From an uncultured Ruminococcus sp. (GTDB lineage Bacteria > Bacillota > Clostridia > Oscillospirales > Ruminococcaceae), in contig CAADWP010000160.1 in NCBI GenBank assembly GCA_900752785.1, forward strand, positions 1 through 35,293: a DNA stretch of 35,293 bases, read 5' to 3'. Each line of letters opens with the position of its first letter. The first letter of the stretch is position 1. The notes under the pieces are model-generated. The model had not been told where the DNA came from, did not search any database, and saw only the letters and a list, made by a program, of their open reading frames with translations. Of the stretch, positions 24,995-32,700 are shown in pieces. The position numbers and the translations under genes are program-made.

Positions 24995-25756
24995 TTAACC
25001 GAATGCGTAAAAACGCCCGTCCTTTTCCGCAAAAACAATATCGAAACCCGAAATAAGCATTTGCTCGTTTCCGTCTTCATCCTCGGCGATAACATAAAAT
25101 ATCGCATAATGCAGCTTATCGCAGCGGTTAGCCGTATTGCTGTAAAAATCTTCTCCGCAAATATCGCTTATATATTCAAAAAATTTTTTTATAGAATCAT
25201 CATCCGATTTTTCAGGCTTTTCAAGCTTTATTCTTGTGACCTTGAATTTTCCCGCCATATTGCCTGCCAGATTTGAGCACTGGGTCGCAAAGGATTTCTT
25301 CATACCATACTTATATTCCTTTTGAAGAAACGCTTCCATTTTATCAATATACTCGGGATAAACGCATCTTGTATATTGGGTATAATCGCCGTTCGCATAT
25401 GCGGTAAAATACTTTTCAAGAGTAAGAAGCATATCGAGGGGATACTCACCGTCCTCATAGTAAAGCTTCACACCGTCGGCACTGACATGATACGAGCCGA
25501 GATCAGCGTCATTATCGTTCTCACCGGGCGAAATAAGCTCGCCGGGCTTTTCAAAATCAAACGGTTCTTCAGAGCGTTCCTGATCCTCGATCTTCTCCAT
25601 TATTTCTTCAATATATCCGTCGTTTGTAAAGGCTGTAACGGTCTCCGAAGAACCGGAGCTTTCAACGGCCTCCGAACCCGATTTTTTAGATTTTCCGCAG
25701 GAAACGACAGAAGCTGCGGTAAAAAGAGTAAGAACAAAGCAAAGAATTTTTTTCAT
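24995..25756 (-). CDS. Lipoprotein, unknown function
   Basis: A 253-residue lipoprotein precursor with lipobox VVSC and Cys20, followed by a Ser/Glu-rich linker to about residue 90 and a domain with SAYHVSADGVKL-like and LTLEKYFTAYANGDYTQYTR segments. The end, AEKDGRFYAFG, has the same KD/TIDG-then-aromatic layout as the neighbouring lipoprotein, so the two may be distant relatives. GGAGG lies 4 bases before the ATG, 13 bases after typA. Substrate and partner are unknown. Confidence 0.72.
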   Translation of the reverse strand: MKKILCFVLTLFTAASVVSCGKSKKSGSEAVESSGSSETVTAFTNDGYIEEIMEKIEDQERSEEPFDFEKPGELISPGENDNDADLGSYHVSADGVKLYYEDGEYPLDMLLTLEKYFTAYANGDYTQYTRCVYPEYIDKMEAFLQKEYKYGMKKSFATQCSNLAGNMAGKFKVTRIKLEKPEKSDDDSIKKFFEYISDICGEDFYSNTANRCDKLHYAIFYVIAEDEDGNEQMLISGFDIVFAEKDGRFYAFG

Positions 25757-25769
25757 AAAACCTCCGAAA

Positions 25770-27599
25770 TCACTGTAATTTAGCGTTTCCCCTGTTTTTA
25801 GCGCGCTGAGTATTGCTTAGGATTCTCTTTCTTATTCTGAGCGATTCGGGAGTTACCTCGAGAAGCTCGTCGTCGGCAAGAAATTCAAGGCAATCCTCAA
25901 GGCTGAGAATTCTCGGAGGAACAAGACGGAGAGCGTCGTCGCTTCCGCTCGCACGAGTATTTGTAAGATGCTTTTTCTTGCATACATTTACAACAAGGTC
26001 ATCGGTCTTAGGTGATGCGCCAACGATCATTCCCTCATAAACGGCAGTTCCGGCAGGAATGAAAAGCTGTCCTCTTTCCTGAGCGTTATAAAGTCCGTAA
26101 GTAACCGCCTCGCCTGTTTCAAAAGAAACAAGAGAGCCTGTTTTTCTGCGTTCTATATCGCCCTTATAAGTTTCATATCCCTCGAAAACATGGCTCATGA
26201 TGCCCTCGCCCTTTGTATCGGTCAGGAATTCGCTCTTATATCCGAAAAGGCCTCTCGCAGGAACGAGAAATTCAATACGCATACGGCTTCCCTGCGGATG
26301 CATCGAAACAAGCTCGCCCTTGCGGCTTCCCATTTTTTCCATAACAGAGCCTACGCAGTCCTCGGGAACGTCGATAACAAGACGCTCGATAGGTTCGAGC
26401 TTTCTGCCGTCCTCACCTTGTTTAAAAAGAACACGGGGAGTTGATACCGCAAGCTCATAGCCCTCACGGCGCATATTTTCAATAAGGATAGACAAATGCA
26501 TCTCGCCTCTGCCTGCAACGCGGAACGAGTCGGTCGAATCGGTCTCCTCGACACGAAGTGAAACGTCTTTGAGAAGCTCGCGGAAAAGCCTCTCGCGGAG
26601 ATGCCGCGAAGTAACGAACTTGCCCTCTTTTCCTGCAAACGGACTGTCGTTAACGGAAAAAGTCATTTCGACCGTAGGCTCGCTGATCTTTACAAAAGGC
26701 AGCGGCTCGGGGCATTCCGTATCGCATATAGTATCGCCTATAGTAATGCCGTCTATACCTGAGATCCACACAATATCGCCCATTTCAGCTTCCTGAACCG
26801 GAACGCGGTTAAGTCCCTGAATCTGGAGGAGCGAAACTATCTTAGAGTTGTAATTCTTTTTTGAACCTGTGTAATCGCATACGGTAACCTGCTGATTCAC
26901 CTTTATCTTTCCTCTGACGATACGCCCGATGCCTATTCTGCCGACATATTCGTTGTAGTCGATCGAAGAAATGAGCATCTGAAGCGGTTCTTCTTCGTTG
27001 CCCGTCGGTGGCTCTATGTAATCAATTATAGTGTCGAAAAGCGGTTTCAGATCAGTTCCGGCTTCGTACTGGCTGAGAGACGCCGTTCCGCTTCTTCCGG
27101 AGCAGAAGAGAATAGGCGATTCAAGCTGTTCATCATTTGCGTCAAGGTCGAGAAGAAGCTCGAGAACTTCATCGCCGATCTCGTCGAGACGAGCGTCGGG
27201 ACGGTCGATCTTGTTAACCACGACTATAATTTTATGTCCCATTTCAAGAGCCTTTGAAAGAACGAAGCGCGTCTGCGGCATCGGTCCTTCGGCAGCGTCA
27301 ACGAGAAGAAGGACTCCGTCTACCATTTCAAGCACACGCTCTACCTCACCGCCAAAATCAGCATGTCCGGGAGTGTCAATTATATTTATTTTGATATCGT
27401 TGTACATTACAGAAGTATTTTTTGCAAGGATAGTGATTCCTCGCTCGCGTTCGATATCGTTAGAATCCATGACCCTTTCGGCAACAGCCTGATTTTCGCG
27501 GAAAACTCCTCCCTGCTTAAGCATTTCATCAACAAGCGTAGTCTTACCATGATCAACGTGGGCAATAATGGCGATATTTCTTAAATCTTTTCTTATCAT
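25770..27599 (-). CDS. typA: Ribosome-associated GTPase TypA/BipA
   Basis: A 609-residue translational GTPase that binds the ribosome and helps 50S assembly and stress adaptation. The GTP motifs are AHVDHGKTTLVDEM (G1), DTPGHADFGGEV (G3) and NKIDRPDA (G4), followed by the EF-G-like domains; REGYELAVSTPRVLFK and GTAVYEGMIVGASPKTDDL are TypA features. The frame opens 12 codons earlier, but GGGAGG lies 9 bases before the ATG at 27599, giving MIRKDLRNIAIIAHVDHGKT. Confidence 0.95.
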   Translation of the reverse strand: MIRKDLRNIAIIAHVDHGKTTLVDEMLKQGGVFRENQAVAERVMDSNDIERERGITILAKNTSVMYNDIKINIIDTPGHADFGGEVERVLEMVDGVLLLVDAAEGPMPQTRFVLSKALEMGHKIIVVVNKIDRPDARLDEIGDEVLELLLDLDANDEQLESPILFCSGRSGTASLSQYEAGTDLKPLFDTIIDYIEPPTGNEEEPLQMLISSIDYNEYVGRIGIGRIVRGKIKVNQQVTVCDYTGSKKNYNSKIVSLLQIQGLNRVPVQEAEMGDIVWISGIDGITIGDTICDTECPEPLPFVKISEPTVEMTFSVNDSPFAGKEGKFVTSRHLRERLFRELLKDVSLRVEETDSTDSFRVAGRGEMHLSILIENMRREGYELAVSTPRVLFKQGEDGRKLEPIERLVIDVPEDCVGSVMEKMGSRKGELVSMHPQGSRMRIEFLVPARGLFGYKSEFLTDTKGEGIMSHVFEGYETYKGDIERRKTGSLVSFETGEAVTYGLYNAQERGQLFIPAGTAVYEGMIVGASPKTDDLVVNVCKKKHLTNTRASGSDDALRLVPPRILSLEDCLEFLADDELLEVTPESLRIRKRILSNTQRAKNRGNAKLQ

Positions 27600-27618
27600 A
27601 AAAGGATACCTCCCAATT

Positions 27619-28146
27619 TTATTTAAAGTTGCCATAATTTACGGTTATATGGAAACGGCTGAAAATCTCTTTAAGTTCAGACTCTGAGCCGTCTGTAATT
27701 TCATCTTCCCTGAACACAAGCATCACGTTCTGCTTCAGTTTGATAACATAAAATACGTCTTTTTTACAAACTGATTCAACGCTTTTATATTCATACTCGC
27801 TTGCTCCATGATAGCCGTCCGCCGACAAGCTTGATACAATTTTATTATTATCAAATATAAAGGTCGAAATCATATTCGGATACTCTTTTATTGACCGCTG
27901 ATAAGCTTTTTCAGGAGCAGTAAGATTATGCAAAAACTGCATTAAAGCAGCGCAAACGCACAGCACAACGGCTATAGCACAAAAAAGCCACGGAATTTTT
28001 CCGGTCGATGTAAAGTCCAAAAATATCAAAATGAACGAAACAGGTATACCGATGCAGAAAAACAATTTTTGCTTTAATGTAATCTTCACCTGTGGATTTA
28101 TTATTTCAAAATGCTCAGGGGTAAATTTAACAGTTGCTTTGACCAT
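27619..28146 (-). CDS. YcxB-like two-helix membrane protein
   Basis: A 175-residue protein with two hydrophobic helices at about 25-43 and 53-72 and a soluble C-terminal domain in which YEYKSVESVCKKDVFYVIKL, then REDEITDGSESELKEIF resembles the YcxB C-terminal domain. Function is unknown in that family. AGGAGAG lies before the ATG at 28146; an upstream in-frame ATG at 28176 is less well placed. It lies 19 bases upstream of typA. Confidence 0.75.
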   Translation of the reverse strand: MVKATVKFTPEHFEIINPQVKITLKQKLFFCIGIPVSFILIFLDFTSTGKIPWLFCAIAVVLCVCAALMQFLHNLTAPEKAYQRSIKEYPNMISTFIFDNNKIVSSLSADGYHGASEYEYKSVESVCKKDVFYVIKLKQNVMLVFREDEITDGSESELKEIFSRFHITVNYGNFK

Positions 28147-28229
28147 TATCGACTCTCCTCTACAAAACAAATACATATTTTAAACAAATACAAGTATTTT
28201 CCGTGTAAAACCTCTTTTTTTTCGGGCAT

Positions 28230-28258
28230 AAAAAAGTCCCTGCATCAATTTGCAAGGG
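28230..28258 (-). terminator. Second terminator after the tRNA cluster
   Basis: On the minus strand CCCTTGCA pairs with TGCAGGG (one bulge) around AATTGA, and AC plus six T follow. It backs up the terminator at 28267-28292 and separates the tRNAs from the YcxB-like gene. Confidence 0.6.
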
Positions 28259-28266
28259 TTTTAGAT

Positions 28267-28292
28267 AAAAAACAACCCCGAGAACTCGGGGT
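28267..28292 (-). terminator. Terminator of the tRNA operon
   Basis: An 8-base perfect stem (ACCCCGAG, 28275-28282, with 28285-28292) is followed on the minus strand by TGTTTTTT. It lies 6 bases past the tRNA-Tyr CCA end. Confidence 0.85.
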
Positions 28293-28297
28293 ATTCT

Positions 28298-28383
28298 TGG
28301 TGGGAGAGGATGGATTCGGACCATCGAAGCTGAAAAGCAACAGATTTACAGTCTGCCCCCTTTGGCCACTCGGGAACTCTCCC
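28298..28383 (-). tRNA. tRNA-Tyr (GTA)
   Basis: An 86-base class II tRNA with a 7-base acceptor stem (GGGAGAG with CTCTCCC), anticodon GTA in ACTGTAAATC, a long variable arm and an encoded CCA (28298-28300). It is the last of three tandem tRNAs. Confidence 0.95.
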
Positions 28384-28422
28384 ATATAATTTTCAAAAAA
28401 GTGCCGAAAAATCCGACAATAA

Positions 28423-28498
28423 TGGAGCTGGTGGACGGACTCGAACCCCCGACCTGCTGATTACAAATCAGCTGCTCTACCAACTGAGCTACACCAGC
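28423..28498 (-). tRNA. tRNA-Thr (TGT)
   Basis: A 76-base tRNA with acceptor GCTGGTG/CACCAGC, anticodon TGT in TGATTTGTAATCA, the GGTTCGAGTCC T arm, and an encoded CCA. Confidence 0.95.
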
Positions 28499-28575
28499 AC
28501 CTGTGACTATAATATTATATCATAGTTTTTTAAGCTTGTCAAGTATTTTTTTATTTTTTATAAATAATATTTTAT

Positions 28576-28652
28576 TGGTCGAGGCGACAGGACTCGAACC
28601 TGCGGCATCTTGGTCCCAAACCAAGCACTCTACCAAACTGAGCTACGCCTCG
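28576..28652 (-). tRNA. tRNA-Pro (TGG)
   Basis: A 77-base tRNA with acceptor CGAGGCG/CGCCTCG, anticodon TGG in CTTGGTTTGGGACCAAG, the GGTTCGAGTCC T arm, and an encoded CCA. It is first in the three-tRNA unit. Confidence 0.95.
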
Positions 28653-28688
28653 GAATGTCAGCGGACTTCCATGCCTGACAGCTTGTTT

Positions 28689-28717
28689 ATTATACCAGAA
28701 TATATAAAAAAAGTCAA
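28689..28717 (-). promoter_or_regulatory. Sigma-A promoter for the tRNA operon
   Basis: On the minus strand TTGACT and TATAAT are 17 bases apart, with the -10 box at 28689-28694, about 35 bases before tRNA-Pro. Confidence 0.85.
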
Positions 28718-28808
28718 GCGGCTGAGCATTATTTGTACGAATAAACAATATTCTCTGAATATTGCAACGCTGTTTTGTGACTTGCAACAAAAGCAAACAC
28801 AAATCATA

Positions 28809-28834
28809 AAGGGGAGAGTCCAACCTCTCCCCTT
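28809..28834 (-). terminator. Terminator hairpin after the small acidic protein gene
   Basis: A perfect 10-base stem AAGGGGAGAG/CTCTCCCCTT with a 6-base loop lies 14 bases after the stop. Its T run on the minus strand is weak (TTATGATTT). Confidence 0.65.
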
Positions 28835-28847
28835 GTATAAGTAAAAA

Positions 28848-29126
28848 TCAGTCTTTAATATCCTCAACTGCTTCTTCAACAGCGTCAGCAGCTTCTTCAA
28901 CAGCTTCCTCTGCATTCTCCACAGCGTCCTCGGCCGTATCTTTCAAAGTATCATCATTGATCTCTAAATCAATGTTTTCATCGCCGCCGAACTCAAAGGA
29001 ATCGTCATCATAATCCATATCATCGTAATCATCATTTGAATTCTTGCCTTTGATATACTGAGAAGCAGCGTATCCTGCAGCAGCTGCGGCACCGGCAGCT
29101 AAAAGCGCAACTAATAATTTACTCAT
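28848..29126 (-). CDS. Small acidic membrane-anchored protein
   Basis: A 92-residue protein with an Ala-rich membrane helix (LLVALLAAGAAAAAGYAAS) at about 4-23, then QYIKGK, and an Asp/Glu-rich tail. The last 35 residues are mostly Ala and Glu with Val and Asp in a repeating pattern (EDAVENAEEAVEEAADAVEE), which would form a long acidic helix or coiled coil. It recalls YtxH-type envelope-stress proteins, but no clear match is claimed. AGAGGA lies before the ATG at 29126. The promoter at 29261-29289 leaves a leader of about 130 bases. Confidence 0.75.
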   Translation of the reverse strand: MSKLLVALLAAGAAAAAGYAASQYIKGKNSNDDYDDMDYDDDSFEFGGDENIDLEINDDTLKDTAEDAVENAEEAVEEAADAVEEAVEDIKD

Positions 29127-29255
29127 TTTTAATTCCTCTTTTCTCCGCAAGAATAATTAAGAGCCTATTTTGCCTGTCTCAAAAAGCCGAACAGACGATT
29201 TCGGGGATACGACTCATATTTACCGAGCCGCTTGCGACCGGACTGCGATAAACTA
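29127..29255 (-). other. Long untranslated leader of the small acidic protein gene
   Basis: Between the -10 box at 29261 and the ATG lie about 130 bases with GC-rich blocks (GGTCGCAAGCGGCTCGG, CCGAAATCGTCTGTTCGG) in an otherwise AT-rich gap. CTGT...ACAG and CCGAA...TTCGG can pair. No known riboswitch was recognised. Confidence 0.4.
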
Positions 29256-29260
29256 TTTTT

Positions 29261-29289
29261 ATTATATCATACTTTTTTTTAAAATTCAA
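29261..29289 (-). promoter_or_regulatory. Sigma-A promoter for the small acidic protein gene
   Basis: On the minus strand TTGAAT and TATAAT are 17 bases apart; the -10 box is 29261-29266. It overlaps the intergenic end of rsmE. Confidence 0.65.
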
Positions 29290-29293
29290 CCGT

Positions 29294-30016
29294 TTACATA
29301 TTATTTGTTAAAAACATCAAAATTGAAAGGGCAGTTATTGGTGCAGTTTCACAACGAAGTATTCTCTTTCCAAGCCAGACCTGCACCGCGCCGCAATCGA
29401 CAGCCGCCTGAGCCTCCTCTTTGTCAAAGCCGCCCTCGCTACCAATTATTAATCCAACCGACTTTACCCCGTCAAAATCGACCTTATCAAAAGAGCGTCC
29501 GCCCTCTTCCTCATACAGCATAACCGTACGATCAATAGACCGCATCATTTCAAGAGCCTGTTTATAAGATACCATTGGCGCTACTTCGGGAATAATTCCG
29601 CGCCCAGACTGCTTGGCTGCCTCTGCCGCAATTTTTTCCAAACGAGGAAGCTTTTTGGCAAAATCTTTTTCAGAGGGACGTGAAATACACCGCCTTGTCA
29701 GCACTGGCACGATTCTTGAAGCCCCCAATTCCACACTTTTTTGAATAATATATTCCAGCTTGTCAAGCTTTGGGACAGCCTGAAACAACGTTACTTCAAT
29801 ATTAGGCTCGGCAGCGCATCTATGCTTGCTTACAAGATCAAGAAAAACGGAATCCCCTGTAATGCTTCTAATTATACAGTTATAATCTATACCGCGGCAG
29901 CATACGGTGATTTTCTCCCCCTGTCTCATCCGTAATGAAAAACCGATATGCCGGGCGTCCCCTCCGGTAACAGCAATATTACTTTCATCAATATCATTAA
30001 CAAAAAATCTTGGCAT
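29294..30016 (-). CDS. rsmE: 16S rRNA (uracil-1498-N3)-methyltransferase
   Basis: A 240-residue SPOUT-class methyltransferase that modifies U1498 of 16S rRNA with S-adenosylmethionine. The N-terminal MPRFFV and GGDARHIGFSLRMRQGE form the RNA-binding PUA-like part. The knot region shows KSVELGASRIVPVLTRRC, then GLIIGSEGGFDKEEA and LGKRILRCETAPITAL, which are strongly family-specific. The promoter is at 30096-30124. Confidence 0.93.
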   Translation of the reverse strand: MPRFFVNDIDESNIAVTGGDARHIGFSLRMRQGEKITVCCRGIDYNCIIRSITGDSVFLDLVSKHRCAAEPNIEVTLFQAVPKLDKLEYIIQKSVELGASRIVPVLTRRCISRPSEKDFAKKLPRLEKIAAEAAKQSGRGIIPEVAPMVSYKQALEMMRSIDRTVMLYEEEGGRSFDKVDFDGVKSVGLIIGSEGGFDKEEAQAAVDCGAVQVWLGKRILRCETAPITALSILMFLTNNM

Positions 30017-30095
30017 TATCTCAACTCCGAAAACAGTTTTTACGTTTCATACTTACTTTTGAAAAGCACGGTGCATTTTTTTTGCTTCCACATTA

Positions 30096-30124
30096 ATTAT
30101 ATAACATCAGCAAAAATTTTGCAA
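30096..30124 (-). promoter_or_regulatory. Sigma-A promoter for rsmE
   Basis: On the minus strand TTGCAA and TATAAT are 17 bases apart, about 80 bases before the rsmE ATG. Confidence 0.7.
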
Positions 30125-30223
30125 TACTGTATTTGACATATAATAAAAGCAGCTTGTAATTTCCTACAAATTTTTTCTTATTTTTTGAGAGAACTTACAA
30201 AATTTTCAGTTATTCACACTTCA

Positions 30224-30263
30224 TTAACAACTTTGCAAAATAATATGCTATAATGACTATAAT
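30224..30263 (+). promoter_or_regulatory. Candidate promoters for the first GH9 gene
   Basis: TGC-TATAAT at 30246-30254 is an extended -10 box with TTAACA 19 bases before it. A second TATAAT (30258-30263) has TTGCAA 19 bases upstream. The rest of the 308-base gap (30017-30324) is AT-rich, with the rsmE promoter near its left end. Confidence 0.5.
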
Positions 30264-30324
30264 AAACAAAAAGCGCAAAGTTTCAACACTTACATATGTT
30301 TTGATTTACGAAAGGAGTAATGTC

Positions 30325-32382
30325 ATGTTTTTTCATTCAAAGTTTAAGAAAACCTTTGCAGGGCTGCTCGGCTCTGTTATAGCCGCCTCATCGCTGCCTT
30401 TTGCAGGAGTAGCCACAACAATTTCTGCGGCTGACACCGAAAACTACATGGAGGCTCTTGCCCTTTCTCTTTATATGTTTGACAGCAATGCCTGCGGTAC
30501 CAATATCACCGACGGTCCTCTTACATGGCGCGGCGACTGCCACACCTATGACGCAGAAGCGTCCGTTGGAAATATAGACGGCTCTCTCAAGCCGATCGTC
30601 GATCCGGACGGTGACGGTAAAGTTGACGTATCAGGAGGCTGGCACGATGCAGGCGACCATATAAAATTCAACCTCACTATAGGATTTGGTCTTTCAAGCC
30701 TCGCAATGTCCGATTATTTTGTTCCGGGAATTTATGAAAAGGCAGGATGTCGCGATCATCTTATCTACGAGCTTAAATGGGGCGCCGATTACCTCATGAA
30801 AACGACTTTCCTTAATGATTCCGGCGAAGTTGCCGCAATTGCCCACGTTGTAGCGGACGGAAACGTTGACCACAGCTTCTGGACGCCTCCGGAGGTACAA
30901 ACTTATGACAGACCTATATACTGGCTCACATCTTCAAGCAACAATTCCGCAGTATGCGGAGAAATGGCGGCAGGTCTTGCCGGAGCTGCTTATGTTATCG
31001 GAGATTCAGACCCGCAATATTCTGAAAAATGCCTCAAATATGCAAAAGCTATATTTGATTTTGGAAATAAGAATGTAGGCAATAACACAAGCGGACTTAG
31101 CGGCTTCTACGGAACGGACGCTCAATATCAGGATGAAATGTCGCTTGCTCAGGCATGGCTCTGGCTTAACGGTGAGAGCAGCAAACCCACAAGAGTTCCA
31201 AAAGATAAAAACTACGGCGATAATCAATATGACGGCTGGGTATACTCGTGGGATAAGGTATGGCAGGGCTACGCTTCTTTAATGTACAAGGCTACAGGCG
31301 ACACCGCTTTCAAAGATGAGCTTAAAGTCGAGCTGTCAAATCAGGGCGGTCTCAACGTTGGTACGTATAATACAAACGGTTGGGGAACCTCCAGAATCAA
31401 CTGCGCTCTCCAAATGGATGCATACATAATTGCCGATGGAGACGCAAACTCCAATTATGCACAAGGCGCAAAATGGCAAATGGACTATATTCTCGGCAAT
31501 AATAATTTAGGCTACAGCTTTCTTCTCGGCTACGGAGACAAATGGCCGACCCATATCCATCACCGAGCTGCAAATCCCGGTGAAAACGGTCAGACATCTG
31601 CGGAGAATCCCTCGGCTAAATATACCAACTACGGAATGCTTGTAGGAGGTATCGACGGCGGCGGATATGAAGATCATGCCGACCGATATCAATATACCGA
31701 GGGCGCTCTTGATTATAACGGATGCTTCGCTATCGCCTGCGCTTTTGCTGCCGATCTGTACGGAGGAGACTCGTCAACTGTAAAAACAATCGAAAAGAAT
31801 GCCTCAGAAATAAATGACAGCTTTAAATTCGGCGGTTCGTCCGACCCCGACACAACAACTACTACAACGACCACAACAACTACTTCCACAACAACTACTA
31901 CCACCACTACCTGTCCTTATTCTCTCGTTTGCGATAAAACTGAAATTGAAGTCGGCGAAAAGGTCACCGTCAGTATCAAAGACTGGGACAGAGAAGTCAG
32001 ATCGTGGGTGGCAAGCGCTTCTTCCGACTGCGTTACGCTCGGAGACTGGGATGTCTGGGGCTTCGCAATTACCGGAGCTAAACCCGGAACAGCAGAAGTA
32101 TCAGTTTCATTCCCGGGAGGAGGCAGCGATTCTATAACTATCACCGTTAAAAATTCATCCAATATCGTATGGGGTGACGCTAACGAGGATGACGAAATAA
32201 ATCTTGCGGACGCTGTTCTTATTATGCAGAATATGGCTAATCCCTCTAAGTATAACATCACGGAACAAGGTAAGCTTAACGGCGACGTTGACGAAACAGG
32301 AGACGGCATCACACCTAACGACGCATTTAAGATCCAACAATACGTTCTCGGTATTATAACTTCACTCAATCCAAATGGCTGA
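30325..32382 (+). CDS. GH9 cellulase with T-linker, Ig-like domain and dockerin
   Basis: A 685-residue secreted endoglucanase or processive cellulase of GH9. After a signal peptide (about 1-36, ending ISAA) comes the catalytic domain (about 38-480): Asp108 and Asp111 (GGWHDAGDHIKF) are the base residues, HHRAANP is the conserved His segment, and Glu459 (QYTEGALDYNG) is the acid. A Thr linker (510-529) leads to an Ig-like domain of about 80 residues, then a dockerin (about 615-680). Its first calcium loop is standard (DANEDDEINLAD) but the second has one extra residue (DVDETGDGITPND). AAGGAG lies 7 bases before the ATG at 30325; the upstream in-frame ATG would bring no signal peptide start. 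Confidence 0.9.
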   Translation: MFFHSKFKKTFAGLLGSVIAASSLPFAGVATTISAADTENYMEALALSLYMFDSNACGTNITDGPLTWRGDCHTYDAEASVGNIDGSLKPIVDPDGDGKVDVSGGWHDAGDHIKFNLTIGFGLSSLAMSDYFVPGIYEKAGCRDHLIYELKWGADYLMKTTFLNDSGEVAAIAHVVADGNVDHSFWTPPEVQTYDRPIYWLTSSSNNSAVCGEMAAGLAGAAYVIGDSDPQYSEKCLKYAKAIFDFGNKNVGNNTSGLSGFYGTDAQYQDEMSLAQAWLWLNGESSKPTRVPKDKNYGDNQYDGWVYSWDKVWQGYASLMYKATGDTAFKDELKVELSNQGGLNVGTYNTNGWGTSRINCALQMDAYIIADGDANSNYAQGAKWQMDYILGNNNLGYSFLLGYGDKWPTHIHHRAANPGENGQTSAENPSAKYTNYGMLVGGIDGGGYEDHADRYQYTEGALDYNGCFAIACAFAADLYGGDSSTVKTIEKNASEINDSFKFGGSSDPDTTTTTTTTTTTSTTTTTTTTCPYSLVCDKTEIEVGEKVTVSIKDWDREVRSWVASASSDCVTLGDWDVWGFAITGAKPGTAEVSVSFPGGGSDSITITVKNSSNIVWGDANEDDEINLADAVLIMQNMANPSKYNITEQGKLNGDVDETGDGITPNDAFKIQQYVLGIITSLNPNG

Positions 32383-32443
32383 TTTTATATTGCAATTTTA
32401 TACTGACAATAATTTAAATCATTATAGTTCGGAATTTTATCAA

Positions 32444-32478
32444 AATAACTGTCAATTTAATTGGCAGTTATTTTTTAT
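32444..32478 (+). terminator. Terminator after the first GH9 gene
   Basis: AATAACTGTCAATT (32444-32457) pairs with 32459-32472 apart from one G-T/T-G position, and a run of T follows. Beyond it, 32480-32610 is AT-rich with no gene. Confidence 0.75.
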
Positions 32479-32611
32479 TTATTTCGTGATTGAGCACAAA
32501 TTTAATTATATTTTTTGTGCATTATTACAATATTGTTAACTTTTCTTTAATTTTAACCATATTGTAATAATTTTGTTTTCTATTTGTAATATATTTGAGT
32601 AAAAAATATTG

Positions 32612-32617
32612 TATAAT
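32612..32617 (+). promoter_or_regulatory. Candidate -10 box for the second GH9 gene
   Basis: TATAAT stands alone; the best -35 candidates are at poor spacing (TTGTAA 22 bases upstream, TTGAGT 11). The following leader of about 75 bases contains GGCAGC...GCCGCC (32647-32663), a short hairpin. Confidence 0.35.
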
Positions 32618-32700
32618 GATGACATAACATATTGTAGGCTAATATGGGCAGCTTTATGCCGCCAAAACTAAAACTATGAAGAAAGTAGTGTGATAACAAT

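Noticed and set aside
28503..28844. Plus-strand open frame through the tRNA region
   Set aside because: It overlaps tRNA-Pro on the other strand and has no ribosome site or recognisable protein.
31713..31907. Minus-strand frame rich in Val
   Set aside because: It is simply the complement of the threonine linker codons of the first GH9 gene.
32618..32700. Leader of the second GH9 gene as a known riboswitch
   Set aside because: A short GGCAGC...GCCGCC hairpin is present, but I could not match conserved blocks of any known class, so no riboswitch is called.
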